Below, one piece after another: positions 10,270 to 18,399 of a stretch of DNA of 64,000 nucleotides. Where the stretch lies: contig NZ_CP160452.1 of the NCBI RefSeq assembly GCF_041295575.1, positions 2,542,001-2,606,000 of the forward strand, read 5' to 3'. Numbering within the stretch: position 1 is the stretch's first letter; each line of letters begins with the position of its first letter. A program made the translations under genes and the position numbers. Below the pieces are notes generated by a model, which worked only from the letters and a program-made list of their open reading frames with translations, did no database searches and was not told the origin of the DNA. Source of the stretch: Sporosarcina pasteurii (GTDB lineage Bacteria; Bacillota; Bacilli; Bacillales_A; Planococcaceae).

Positions 10270-10317
10270 TTACTTATTAGTCATATCGCCAGACTTTTGG
10301 ATTGGTTGATGATTCAT
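10270..10317 (-). CDS. Possible 15-residue leader ORF before the chemoreceptor
   Basis: ATG at 10315-10317 preceded by AAGGAGGAAGT and a TAA at 10270-10272 would encode [15 protein letters not shown], 41 bp upstream of the chemoreceptor start on the same strand. The ribosome site is better than that of many full genes here. Whether it is translated, acts in cis, or is chance cannot be told from one genome. Confidence 0.3.
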   Translation of the reverse strand: MNHQPIQKSGDMTNK

Positions 10318-10403
10318 ATACTTCCTCCTTATCACTTCCTAAATTTATTATCGGCAACTTTTAAACTTTGTGAATCAATTAACATAAAAATGTTTACTAT
10401 AAT

Positions 10404-10440
10404 AAAAAAAGAAGGAAAGTAGAAAATCTACTTCCCTTCT
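10404..10440 (-). terminator. Intrinsic terminator after yugE
   Basis: Minus-strand stem GAAGGGAAGTAGA / TCTACTTTCCTTC with a 4-nt loop, followed by seven T; one A/C-type mismatch in the arms. It begins 11 bp after the yugE stop. Confidence 0.85.
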
Positions 10441-10451
10441 TGGCCTTAATG

Positions 10452-10712
10452 TTAAACAATACACTTTGCTTCATACTTAATCGCTAGAAGTTTATACGAT
10501 ATTCGGACACATTTTTCTATTGGTATCCATATTTCAAAAGAATGCTCATAAATTTCTCGAATGCTTTTTGCTAGGTCGACTGGATGATCGAAACGATGTA
10601 AAGCGGCGACAACATCAGCAATTTCAAGTTCATATGCATTTTTCCCTACTTGAAATGGATCCCATTCTTCTAAAACCGCGATAGCTTTTTTATTCATTTC
10701 CACTATTTCCAT
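10452..10712 (-). CDS. yugE: DUF1871 family protein (YugE-like)
   Basis: ~86-residue soluble helical protein of the DUF1871 family. The signature EEWDPFQVGKNAYELEIADV is very close to B. subtilis YugE. In that species it lies next to patB, as it does here with the divergent gene at 10.8 kb. ATG at 10712 is chosen because AAGGTG sits 6 nt upstream; an in-frame GTG at 10721 overlaps that site. The biochemical function is not established, and nothing in the sequence (no metal or nucleotide motif) suggests one. Confidence 0.85.
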   Translation of the reverse strand: MEIVEMNKKAIAVLEEWDPFQVGKNAYELEIADVVAALHRFDHPVDLAKSIREIYEHSFEIWIPIEKCVRISYKLLAIKYEAKCIV

Positions 10713-10785
10713 ATCATTCACCTTATTTTTATTTCAATAACTATATGATAGCATAGGAGAAGAAAAAGAAAAGGGGGAGCGCTTG

Positions 10786-11958
10786 ATGAGTGACTTTGAA
10801 CATGTCATTGACAGAAGGAAAACCCGTTCCATTAAATGGGACAACATACACGAAGTTTACGGAATAGATAATGCAGATGATATTTTACCAATGTGGATTG
10901 CAGATATGGATTTTGCCGCACCAAAAGTCGCGATTGACGCAATGCGCGAACGACTCGACCATGGTGTTTTCGGATACTCATACATTTGTGTTGCATGTAA
11001 AGATGCAGTACGTAATTGGTTAACAGAATATCATTCTTGGGAAACTAAAAATGAATGGATGCTCTTTCATCACGGTGTCGTACCAGCCATCGCTTCTGTA
11101 ATTGAGACGTTTACAACAGAAGAGGATGCTATTTTAATTACACCGCCTGTCTATCCGCCATTTTTCCAAGTACCAGGCCATATGGAAAGAACAGTCGTCA
11201 CATGTGAAATGATAGAAAATAATGGGGAGTATGCGATTGATTTCGTGAAATTCGAACAGGCTTTACAACAAAATGTGAAAGTATTCATTTTATGTAATCC
11301 GCATAATCCTGGAGGCATCGTTTGGTCTGTTGAGGACCTTGAAAAAATAGTTGAACTTTGTGCGAAATACGATGTCTTAATTTTATCCGATGAAATTCAC
11401 GCCGACCTCGTTTTTCAGCCACATAAACATACACCAATTGCAGCGATTGCTGGAGAAGAAGCAAAACGTATCATTACTTGCGTTGCACCAACAAAAACTT
11501 TTAACCTTGCGGGTGTACAAGCTGCAGTTATGATTGCTTCAGATGAACAAGTTAGAAGTAAATTAGAAAAACATGCTATGGCTCACGGTCAAATGAGTTT
11601 AAGTCCGTTCGCTGCCGCCGCTTTAAAAGCTGCTTACGAAGAGGGCAGACCTTGGCTCGACGAACTGTTGACGACTGTTTCTACTAATATGGATTACGTC
11701 ATCGAACAGTTTCAAGAAAAATTGCCTCAAATTAAAGTGAGGAAGCCCCAAGCGACTTATTTACTCTGGATAGATTACCGAGAAACAGGACTTTCAGAAG
11801 AGGAAATGATGGAGAGGCTTTTACATATTGGACGACTTGCGCTTGAACCAGGTAGTAAATACGGTGAGCGTGGTAGAGGCTTTTTGCGGATGAACGTTGC
11901 TTGTCCGCCGTCCCTTGTAAAAGAAGGAGTAGAACGTTTTATTCGGGCTCTTGACTGA
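10786..11958 (+). CDS. patB: PatB/MalY-type C-S lyase (cystathionine beta-lyase)
   Basis: 390-residue PLP enzyme of the MalY/PatB branch of fold-type I aminotransferases. It cleaves the C-S bond of cystathionine or related thioethers, releasing homocysteine or thiol, pyruvate and ammonia. Markers are the N-terminal RSIKWD and MWIADMDF, the CNPHNPGG segment, the SDEIHADL aspartate, the PLP lysine in APTKTFNLAG, and a C-terminal FLRMNVACP with the carboxylate-binding arginine. ATG at 10786 is chosen over the adjacent TTG at 10783 because AAGGGGGAG then has a 6-nt spacing. It stands alone, divergent from yugE. Confidence 0.93.
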   Translation: MSDFEHVIDRRKTRSIKWDNIHEVYGIDNADDILPMWIADMDFAAPKVAIDAMRERLDHGVFGYSYICVACKDAVRNWLTEYHSWETKNEWMLFHHGVVPAIASVIETFTTEEDAILITPPVYPPFFQVPGHMERTVVTCEMIENNGEYAIDFVKFEQALQQNVKVFILCNPHNPGGIVWSVEDLEKIVELCAKYDVLILSDEIHADLVFQPHKHTPIAAIAGEEAKRIITCVAPTKTFNLAGVQAAVMIASDEQVRSKLEKHAMAHGQMSLSPFAAAALKAAYEEGRPWLDELLTTVSTNMDYVIEQFQEKLPQIKVRKPQATYLLWIDYRETGLSEEEMMERLLHIGRLALEPGSKYGERGRGFLRMNVACPPSLVKEGVERFIRALD

Positions 11959-12012
11959 ATTTCAACATTTCGAATATACGAACGACCTTCGAATTCTGAT
12001 TATTTGCATCTC

Positions 12013-12050
12013 AAAAAACGAGCATCTTCAATTTTGAAGATGCTCGTTTT
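12013..12050. terminator. Bidirectional terminator between patB and the 75-residue gene
   Basis: Perfect 12-bp stem CGAGCATCTTCA / TGAAGATGCTCG with loop ATTT, T-runs on both sides. The stop codon of the minus-strand gene (12028-12030) lies inside the stem. Confidence 0.9.
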
Positions 12051-12255
12051 CTCTTGCTTCTTTTTCAGCTTTACGTTCTCTTAAAATACGTTCCTCAAGC
12101 TCTTTTGTTTCTGCTTCTTGCTTTTGCGAATTACGACGAATCCACATAAAGGCAAGGATACATAGAATCATAAACACCGTGAATGAAATAGCCGCCGGAA
12201 TATATTCCGATTTATCTTCGGGAAAGTAAAGGAACGGCATTAATAGTACGTTCAT
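12028..12255 (-). CDS. Small membrane protein of unknown function
   Basis: 75 residues: a short N-terminus, one membrane helix at ~18-40 (IPAAISFTVFMILCILAFMWI), then a highly charged, probably coiled-coil cytoplasmic tail rich in Glu, Lys and Arg. Topology is inferred as N-out/C-in from the positive residues after the helix. It lies 36 bp downstream of the cyclophilin gene, so the two may share a transcript. I do not recognise the family. Its TGA is embedded in the terminator stem. Confidence 0.7.
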   Translation of the reverse strand: MNVLLMPFLYFPEDKSEYIPAAISFTVFMILCILAFMWIRRNSQKQEAETKELEERILRERKAEKEARENEHLQN

Positions 12256-12291
12256 TTACATTCACTTCCTCACTATAGATATTTCACAGAC

Positions 12292-12879
12292 TTATTTTTG
12301 TAGGATTTCAATTGATTCAATGACAACATCTTCAACCGGCTTATCTTGTGCACCTTTTTTAACTTTTGCAATGTTATCGACTGTATCCATACCTTCAATG
12401 ACTTGTCCAAACACTGTATGTTTTTGGTCGAGATGCGGTGTTCCACCATTTGCTTCATACGCTTCTGCAATTTCTTCAGGCCAGCCGCCTTTTTTCATTT
12501 GGTCAGCACTTGCAGGCGCCTGTGAATTTTGCACAATGAAAAACTGACTGCCATTCGTTCCTGGGCCAGCGTTTGCCATTGATAGGGCTCCGCGAAGGTT
12601 AAATAATTGCATCGAAAACTCATCTTCGAATGATCCACCGTAAATACTTTCGCCACCCATTCCAGTTCCTGTCGGGTCTCCACCTTGAATCATGAAATCT
12701 TCAATCACACGGTGGAAAGTAATACCATTATAGTATCCGTTCTCTGCATGTGTTAAAAAGTTTTCAACTGTTTTTGGAGCAAGTTCCGGAAATAGTTTAA
12801 TTTTAATCGCACCATGATTTGTGTTCATCACAACAAGTGCTTCGTTTTCTGCAACTTCATTTGATAATTGTGGGTACAT
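12292..12879 (-). CDS. ppiB: Peptidyl-prolyl cis-trans isomerase, cyclophilin type
   Basis: 195-residue cytosolic cyclophilin that catalyses proline isomerisation during folding. The active-site segments are intact: [19 protein letters not shown] (catalytic Arg, and Phe/Met/Gln of the pocket), NGSQFFIV, and [12 protein letters not shown]. No signal peptide is seen. ATG at 12879 is chosen because AGAGGAGG lies 9 nt upstream; the longer frame to 12900 would translate that site. It is divergent from the MFS gene. The C-terminal SIEILQK tail is the usual end of Bacillus PpiB. Confidence 0.95.
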   Translation of the reverse strand: MYPQLSNEVAENEALVVMNTNHGAIKIKLFPELAPKTVENFLTHAENGYYNGITFHRVIEDFMIQGGDPTGTGMGGESIYGGSFEDEFSMQLFNLRGALSMANAGPGTNGSQFFIVQNSQAPASADQMKKGGWPEEIAEAYEANGGTPHLDQKHTVFGQVIEGMDTVDNIAKVKKGAQDKPVEDVVIESIEILQK

Positions 12880-13026
12880 ATTGTGTAGCCTCCTCTTCAT
12901 CTTTCAACAATTTCACTTTACCACACCTCCCACAGAATTTCGAGAATAAGCACGTTACTTCCTTCGGGACTCGAACTGTTTTATACTTAGATTAATGGTC
13001 GTACATAGAAAGAAGGTTATTCTTAC

Positions 13027-14265
13027 ATGGACGTTCGAAAACGTAATTTTATCATTATGTGGATTTGTAATTTCCTCGTTGCGGGCACGATGACAATGGT
13101 CATGCCTTTCCTCTCTTTATATATTGAAACTTTCGGTGACTATTCCCCAGCCTACGTTCAAAAATGGGCCGGCCTCATTTTTGGGGCAACATTCGTGTCG
13201 GCTTTTTTGATGTCACCCATTTGGGGACGCGTTGCCGATAAACACGGATTCAAACCAATTCTTATCATTAATAGTTTAGGCCTCGCGACTTCTGTTTTTC
13301 TAATGGGCTTTGTTCAATCGGTGGAATCCTTTTTCTTCCTTCGTTTATTTATGGGATTTGTGACTGGGTTTATTCCTACTTCTATGGCATTTGTTTCTTC
13401 TCAAACCAACCGTAAAGAAGCTGGAAAAATGCTGGGTACGTTACAAATGGGGAACGTATCAGGAATGCTTTTCGGCCCAATTTTCGGAGGATTACTTGCC
13501 GATGTGTTCGGTTTCCAATATACCTTTATGATTACTTCTGCTACTTTATTAGCAGCAGCGTTTATCGTCTTTTTTGGCATTTATGAGATTAGAAAGGTAC
13601 GAACTGAAAGAAAAGTAGTCTATTCAAGAATGTCTATTTTGACAGGTATTTTAAAACACCGTTTAATGCTCAACGTTATGATTGTAACGACGATTATTCA
13701 AATTGGTAACTTTAGTGTGCAACCACTTCTTTCCTTGTATGTTGCGGAATTAACGAGTGCAAAAGATGTTGCCTTTCTTGCCGGACTTACTTTTAGTGCT
13801 GCTGGATTAGGGAATTTATTATTCGCGAGAAAATGGGGTAAAATTGGCGATGATATCGGTTATGAAAAAGTCTTGTCGATACTGTTGGTACTCTCATTTG
13901 TCTTCATTATCCCACAAGCTTTCGTCACGCATCTATGGCAGCTAATGATTTTTAGATTGCTTTTCGGCATTGCCATTGGTGGGATGATTCCTGTGACAAC
14001 TGCGCTCGTTCGAAGAGAAGCACCAATTGATATTCAAGGAGAAGTAATGGGGTATAATACGAGTTTCAGATTTTTAGGCAATATTATCGGACCAATGCTC
14101 GGTGGAATCATTAGTGGCTTTATCGGGATTGCCTCTGTTTTTATTGTGACGGCTTCTCTATTCCTTGTTGGTTTCGCTTTTCTATATATCGCGAGACGAA
14201 AACCTCAACAAGACTTCGAAGACTTTGTCGCAACCCAACAACAAACTTCCAATACCTTAACATAA
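13027..14265 (+). CDS. MFS multidrug-type efflux transporter (YuxJ position)
   Basis: 412-residue, 12-helix major facilitator protein. The loop 2-3 signature appears as SPIWGRVADKHGFKP, the antiporter-type motif C as GMLFGPIFGGLLADVFG, and the second half repeats the loop as LLFARKWGKIGDDIGY. Drug:H+ antiporters of the DHA1 group look like this; the substrate is unknown. In B. subtilis an MFS gene, yuxJ, occupies the same place before pbpD, which supports orthology without proving it. ATG at 13027 follows AAGAAGG. A terminator separates it from pbpD. Confidence 0.9.
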   Translation: MDVRKRNFIIMWICNFLVAGTMTMVMPFLSLYIETFGDYSPAYVQKWAGLIFGATFVSAFLMSPIWGRVADKHGFKPILIINSLGLATSVFLMGFVQSVESFFFLRLFMGFVTGFIPTSMAFVSSQTNRKEAGKMLGTLQMGNVSGMLFGPIFGGLLADVFGFQYTFMITSATLLAAAFIVFFGIYEIRKVRTERKVVYSRMSILTGILKHRLMLNVMIVTTIIQIGNFSVQPLLSLYVAELTSAKDVAFLAGLTFSAAGLGNLLFARKWGKIGDDIGYEKVLSILLVLSFVFIIPQAFVTHLWQLMIFRLLFGIAIGGMIPVTTALVRREAPIDIQGEVMGYNTSFRFLGNIIGPMLGGIISGFIGIASVFIVTASLFLVGFAFLYIARRKPQQDFEDFVATQQQTSNTLT

Positions 14266-14271
14266 TCTTTC

Positions 14272-14305
14272 AGCATACTCTTATGACGGAGTATGCTATT
14301 CTTTT
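14272..14305 (+). terminator. Intrinsic terminator after the MFS gene
   Basis: Stem AGCATACTC (14272-14280) / GAGTATGCT (14289-14297), 9 bp with an 8-nt loop, then ATTCTTTTATT. Confidence 0.75.
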
Positions 14306-14335
14306 ATTAAAGATATTTTAAAGGATGGGATGTAG

Positions 14336-16195
14336 TTGAAGCGAATCCTTGGCGTGCTGTTTATTTTGGTCGCTACCCCTTTATTATTTATTACACAACG
14401 TGCCATTGTCGCAGAAATCGATGTAGCTGAAACCATGAAATCTAATCTTGCTGAGACCGTCCAATTTACAGCGCCTAGCTATGAATTGCCCATTATGATG
14501 AAAGATCGAGATGGCGATGTTTTCTCTGAAGTTTATGTTGAATGGAGAACGCCGCTTCCACTACCGGGCATCCCACTCTTTGCGAAACAATTGTTTTTAG
14601 AGAGTGAAGATAACCAGTTTTATACACATCGCGGCTATGATATCTCAGCGATTATTCGTGCGTTTATTGCTAATTCAAAAACAGACCGCCTTCAACAAGG
14701 TGGTTCCACAATTACGCAACAATTAATTAGAATGCAATATTTAACGACTGATAAAACGTATGAGCGAAAAATTGTGGAACTTCTTTATGCGGCGGAACTT
14801 GAAAAACAAATGACAAAAGACGAAATTCTAGAGGCTTATTTAAATGAAATGTACTTTGGCAATCGTGTATATGGCATCGGTGCTGCAGCCACCTATTATT
14901 TCAATCGACCTATTCAAGAATTAAATGATGCAGAGATTGCTTTTATATCGGCGATTCCGAACAATCCAAGTTTATATGATCCTCTTGTTAATTTTAAAGG
15001 AACGAAAGCACGTCAGGAAAGATTACTAGATACGATGCAAAAAAATGATGTGATTACGATGAAAGAAGCGGAACAGTTAAAAGGAATGCCTATTCAGTTA
15101 TCCTTAAAAACTAAAATAAATAACCATCCGATGTATAGCGATTACGTGATGAAGGAATTTAAAGCGTTAATCGCACAAAAAGAAGGCTTATCGAAAAAAA
15201 TGGCATATGCAGAAAATGCTGACGAAAAGAAACCCCTTCAAATTATGTTAGATGAAAGGATTGCGCAGGTTCTTCGTGAGGGAATTATCATTGATACTGC
15301 TCTTCATCCAATAAAACAAGCTGCGGATGAAAAGGCGTTGTCAGCTTTGTTACAGCCAGGAAATCTTCAAGCAGGCGCAGCTGTGATTGATAATCAAACA
15401 CGAGAAATCGTCTCGATTTTTGGTGGGCGAGATTATGTGTCGCCCCATTTCCATCGTGCTTTTCAAGCGGTCCGACAACCAGGGTCAGCCATAAAGCCAT
15501 TGCTCGTCTATGGTCCCCTATTTGAAAACCATCCTTACACGGAATATACGCCGGTCAATAGTGGCCCCATTTGTATTCAATCTTACTGCCCTAAAAATGT
15601 TGGTGGTTATACATATGGCACGACGACGATTCAAGAAGCATTTCGACATAGTCATAACACGACCGCGGTTCGCATGTTGCAATTAACTGGCATTGACACA
15701 GCATTTTCTTATTTAGAACCATTTGCATTTCAATCCGTTTCATCTGCGGATATGAATTACCCTGCCGCTTTAGGAGGCTTGCAAAAAGGTGTAACGCCAC
15801 TAGAGCTAGCAAATGCTTTTACGAGTTTTATAGACGGTACGTACAGTCAACCGCGTGCGATTCGTACTGTGAAAAATCGACAGGGTACCGTGTTATATGA
15901 ATGGAACGATGAAAGAACGTCTATTTGGTCCCCTTTCACCGTCGCAACCATTCGTGCGCTTATGAAAGATGTTGTGCTCAACGGAACAGGAAAAGGTGTC
16001 CCTTATACACCCCCTTATACTGGCATAAAAACTGGAACGACGGACCATTACAAAGACTTATGGACGGCTGGCTTAAATGAGCGCTACACTACCGCCGTTT
16101 GGCTGGGTTATGATACACCAAGTTCGATTCAATTTGCGAGCCAACAAAAAAGACATTTACAAGCAATTGGTGAACTGTTGAAAGTTTATGAGTGA
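14336..16195 (+). CDS. pbpD: Bifunctional (class A) penicillin-binding protein 4
   Basis: 619-residue cell-wall synthase: an N-terminal signal anchor (LGVLFILVATPLLFI), then a GT51 glycosyltransferase domain (~70-240) with catalytic Glu in ESEDNQFYTHRG and QGGSTITQQLI. A transpeptidase domain (~340-600) follows with the acyl-serine motif SAIK in RQPGSAIKP, SHN, and KTGTT. It polymerises and crosslinks peptidoglycan outside the membrane. The start is TTG at 14336 behind AAGGATGG. Its position after an MFS gene and before yufK matches B. subtilis pbpD. All catalytic residues I can check are intact. Confidence 0.95.
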   Translation: MKRILGVLFILVATPLLFITQRAIVAEIDVAETMKSNLAETVQFTAPSYELPIMMKDRDGDVFSEVYVEWRTPLPLPGIPLFAKQLFLESEDNQFYTHRGYDISAIIRAFIANSKTDRLQQGGSTITQQLIRMQYLTTDKTYERKIVELLYAAELEKQMTKDEILEAYLNEMYFGNRVYGIGAAATYYFNRPIQELNDAEIAFISAIPNNPSLYDPLVNFKGTKARQERLLDTMQKNDVITMKEAEQLKGMPIQLSLKTKINNHPMYSDYVMKEFKALIAQKEGLSKKMAYAENADEKKPLQIMLDERIAQVLREGIIIDTALHPIKQAADEKALSALLQPGNLQAGAAVIDNQTREIVSIFGGRDYVSPHFHRAFQAVRQPGSAIKPLLVYGPLFENHPYTEYTPVNSGPICIQSYCPKNVGGYTYGTTTIQEAFRHSHNTTAVRMLQLTGIDTAFSYLEPFAFQSVSSADMNYPAALGGLQKGVTPLELANAFTSFIDGTYSQPRAIRTVKNRQGTVLYEWNDERTSIWSPFTVATIRALMKDVVLNGTGKGVPYTPPYTGIKTGTTDHYKDLWTAGLNERYTTAVWLGYDTPSSIQFASQQKRHLQAIGELLKVYE

Positions 16196-16222
16196 CAGAA
16201 AAATCATTTAAGAGTTCACGTG

Positions 16223-16254
16223 AAAAAAGCTCAGAACTTTAATCTGGGCTTTTC
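16223..16254. terminator. Terminator between pbpD and yufK
   Basis: AAAAGCTCAGA / TCTGGGCTTTT imperfect stem (one mismatch) with a 7-nt loop, between convergent genes; T-rich on both sides. Confidence 0.65.
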
Positions 16255-16286
16255 CAAATAGCTCATTAAATAGGTTAGATACTCTT

Positions 16287-16847
16287 TTATATAATTGGCA
16301 AACTAGCAAGTACGCCGTTGTATAATTTTAAACTTATATAAATAACAACTGATAGTAAAACACCCCACATCATCACCTCAAACGCTATGAGCCCAATCAT
16401 ACTTGCGAGCGACATAAATTTACTCAATTTAAAAACGGTATAGATAAAATATAAAATCGTCGTCAATAAAAAAAGAAGTCCCATTACTTTTATTGAATGA
16501 ATACCGCCCGCAGTCGCGATTGCCCCAAAGAAATAAATGACATTTCCAGCACGTGCTTCATAAAACGACTTCCCTTCCGCATCCCTCGAAAAAAATAACA
16601 TGGCACTATTATGGATTGTCTCCCCAATTAACTTCAATGCCGAAAAAACCATAAAGAAAAAGAGCGCGTAGATGACAAGTAAAGATAAACGTAATTGAAT
16701 ATCTGAAAGGAATTCTCGCATGCCGCTGTATAAGCCGATTTCTTTAAAAAGTTCTATTGAAACACCAACTGTATAAACCCCAAATGTCAATGAGAAAAAA
16801 ACTACTGTAACAAATGGCAAAAAACCAAATATGTATGGATTCCTCAT
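16287..16847 (-). CDS. yufK: DUF5366 family membrane protein (YufK-like)
   Basis: 186 residues with about five predicted membrane helices (near 8-28, 55-75, 100-140 and 145-175) and short loops. Length, N-terminus (MRNPYIFGFLPF) and its place beside pbpD match B. subtilis YufK. Function is unknown; no catalytic or transport motif is visible. It is divergent from the DUF1646 carrier, sharing a 138-bp promoter region. It could be a small transporter or a membrane-organising protein; the sequence does not decide. Confidence 0.8.
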   Translation of the reverse strand: MRNPYIFGFLPFVTVVFFSLTFGVYTVGVSIELFKEIGLYSGMREFLSDIQLRLSLLVIYALFFFMVFSALKLIGETIHNSAMLFFSRDAEGKSFYEARAGNVIYFFGAIATAGGIHSIKVMGLLFLLTTILYFIYTVFKLSKFMSLASMIGLIAFEVMMWGVLLSVVIYISLKLYNGVLASLPII

Positions 16848-16985
16848 AGAATCCCCCTAACTTTTTGTTCATAATTGCTAGTATATCAAAATTTGAATGC
16901 AGTATTTTTAATTTAAGGCGTTTACTAATAATCTTTCAACCTGCTACGTACGATAGGGATAGGAATATACACGGGGAGTGACATA

Positions 16986-17999
16986 ATGGTTCTCGGGCTT
17001 TCAGTTATTTTAATGCTCGTTCTTTTTTTACCGTTCACACTAAAAATCGTGGAACAAAATTTGGAAATTTTTTTATTTGTAATGGGAATTACTGCAGCCT
17101 TTGTTAGTGGCGTATTTGATAAATCACTCCTTACAAACGCACTTATGGACCCAATTCATATTACCGTTGCTGTATTAATTGCGGGGTTATTGTTCCGTTG
17201 GTTACAAAAGCCCATTGAGAAAAGCATTCGTGGTATGAGTCGTGTGATGCCCTTTCGATTATTTCTTGTACTTGTCGTTATTGTATTAGGAATCATTTCT
17301 AGTATCATTACCGCGATCATTGCCGCGATTGTTCTTGTCGCCATTGTCAGTGTATTACGAATGGATCGGCAGTCTGAAATTCGTTTTGTCATTATTGCTT
17401 GTTTTTCTATTGGGATGGGTGCTGCTTTAACGCCTATTGGAGAGCCATTATCGACCATCGCCACGAGCAAACTGAACGAAGACTTCTTTTATTTACTTCA
17501 CCTAATTGGGCCAGACGTTATTCCTGGCATCCTGATTATCGGAATTTTAACCGCTGTATTGATTAACCCTCAAGATAGAATTAAGCAATTGAATACATTA
17601 GAAAAAGAATCTTATACTGAAATTTACATTCGTAGTATTAAAATTTATTTATTTGTGATGGCACTGACATTACTTGGCGCAGGTTTCGAACCATTTATTG
17701 AGAGATATTTACTCGATTTAAGCCCCCTCGTTTTATATTGGATTAATATGCTATCCGCTGTACTTGACAATGCGACACTAGCAGCCGCTGAAATTAGCCC
17801 ATCAATGGATGCACCAACGATTAAAGCAATTTTGCTCGGATTGTTAATTAGTGGCGGCATGCTCATTCCTGGGAATATCCCTAACATTATCGCAGCGGGA
17901 AAATTAAATATTACGAGTAAGGAATGGGCTCGTTTCGGTGTTCCATTTGGTCTCGTTACAATGACTGCTTACTTTGCTAGTATTTTGATGTTTGGCTAA
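16986..17999 (+). CDS. DUF1646 membrane protein, probable cation (sodium) transporter
   Basis: 337-residue polytopic protein of the DUF1646 family, within the ArsB/NhaD-like ion transporter superfamily. It has about ten helices and two short re-entrant-like conserved segments, ALTPIGEPLSTI near the middle and LDNATLAAAEISPSM near the end. DUF1646 genes in other bacteria are associated with a Na+-sensing RNA, which suggests Na+ export. It lies immediately before the mrp Na+/H+ antiporter operon, in keeping with sodium homeostasis. ATG at 16986 follows GGGGAGTG. Substrate assignment is inference. Confidence 0.8.
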   Translation: MVLGLSVILMLVLFLPFTLKIVEQNLEIFLFVMGITAAFVSGVFDKSLLTNALMDPIHITVAVLIAGLLFRWLQKPIEKSIRGMSRVMPFRLFLVLVVIVLGIISSIITAIIAAIVLVAIVSVLRMDRQSEIRFVIIACFSIGMGAALTPIGEPLSTIATSKLNEDFFYLLHLIGPDVIPGILIIGILTAVLINPQDRIKQLNTLEKESYTEIYIRSIKIYLFVMALTLLGAGFEPFIERYLLDLSPLVLYWINMLSAVLDNATLAAAEISPSMDAPTIKAILLGLLISGGMLIPGNIPNIIAAGKLNITSKEWARFGVPFGLVTMTAYFASILMFG

Positions 18000-18032
18000 T
18001 TCAGACGTCATGATTTTTAGATATTTTCCGAT

Positions 18033-18061
18033 TTTACAATTTAAAGATACCGTGCTATACT
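18033..18061 (+). promoter_or_regulatory. Strong sigma-A promoter ahead of the mrp leader
   Basis: TTTACA (18033-18038), 17-bp spacer, TATACT (18056-18061) with an extended TG one base before the -10. It sits 34 bp after the DUF1646 stop and would start RNA near 18068, giving mrpA a ~330-nt leader that meets a terminator after ~75 nt. Confidence 0.65.
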
Positions 18062-18094
18062 ATTTAAAGTTAAATAATTGAACGTACTTGGAGG

Positions 18095-18142
18095 AGTCTG
18101 TCACCAAGGGATACCTATGCCCTTGGTTGGCAGACTTTTTTT
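18095..18142 (+). terminator. Intrinsic terminator inside the mrp leader
   Basis: AGTCTG (18095-18100) / CAGACT (18131-18136) and CCAAGGG (18104-18110) / CCCTTGG (18120-18126) form a 13-bp interrupted stem followed by seven T. It could end the DUF1646 message, or attenuate RNA from the promoter at 18033-18061. Confidence 0.8.
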
Positions 18143-18170
18143 GCGTTCTTTTATATAATGAGGAACAAAA

Positions 18171-18305
18171 GGTCGTATACTTGGTCACGATAAGCATAAG
18201 TTGCTCAGAAGATAGGCAGTCTAATGCTGTGACACTTTGGAGTAGGACACGCCTCTCGCCTGTCACCCACCGACTTTTTTCAATAGTTAGTCACAAGGTA
18301 CGACC
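18171..18305 (+). promoter_or_regulatory. Candidate structured leader RNA upstream of mrpA
   Basis: A 135-nt region closed by a long-range helix: GGTCGTA (18171-18177) with TACGACC (18299-18305), plus CTTG (18180-18183) with CAAG (18294-18297). Inside, GTCAC (18184-18188) pairs GTGAC (18229-18233), and AGCAT (18193-18197) pairs ATGCT (18224-18228). Two further GTCAC copies (18262-18266, 18290-18294) could compete for the single GTGAC, as in a switch. A short hairpin CTAAGAA/TTCTTAG (18351-18373) lies before the mrpA ribosome site. I could not assign a known riboswitch class; a cation sensor is a guess from context. Confidence 0.45.
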
Positions 18306-18399
18306 AAATTTCATGGTGGATACACTTTTTTAAAAAGAGTAGTTCACAGCCTAAGAACACTGCAGTTTCTTAGAGAAAAATTGCAAAAGGAGGATTTCC

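Noticed and set aside
18088..18333. 81-codon open frame on the plus strand upstream of mrpA
   Set aside because: It starts at TTG without a usable ribosome site, crosses the terminator and the structured leader, and has no recognisable domain; the RNA structure explains the region better.
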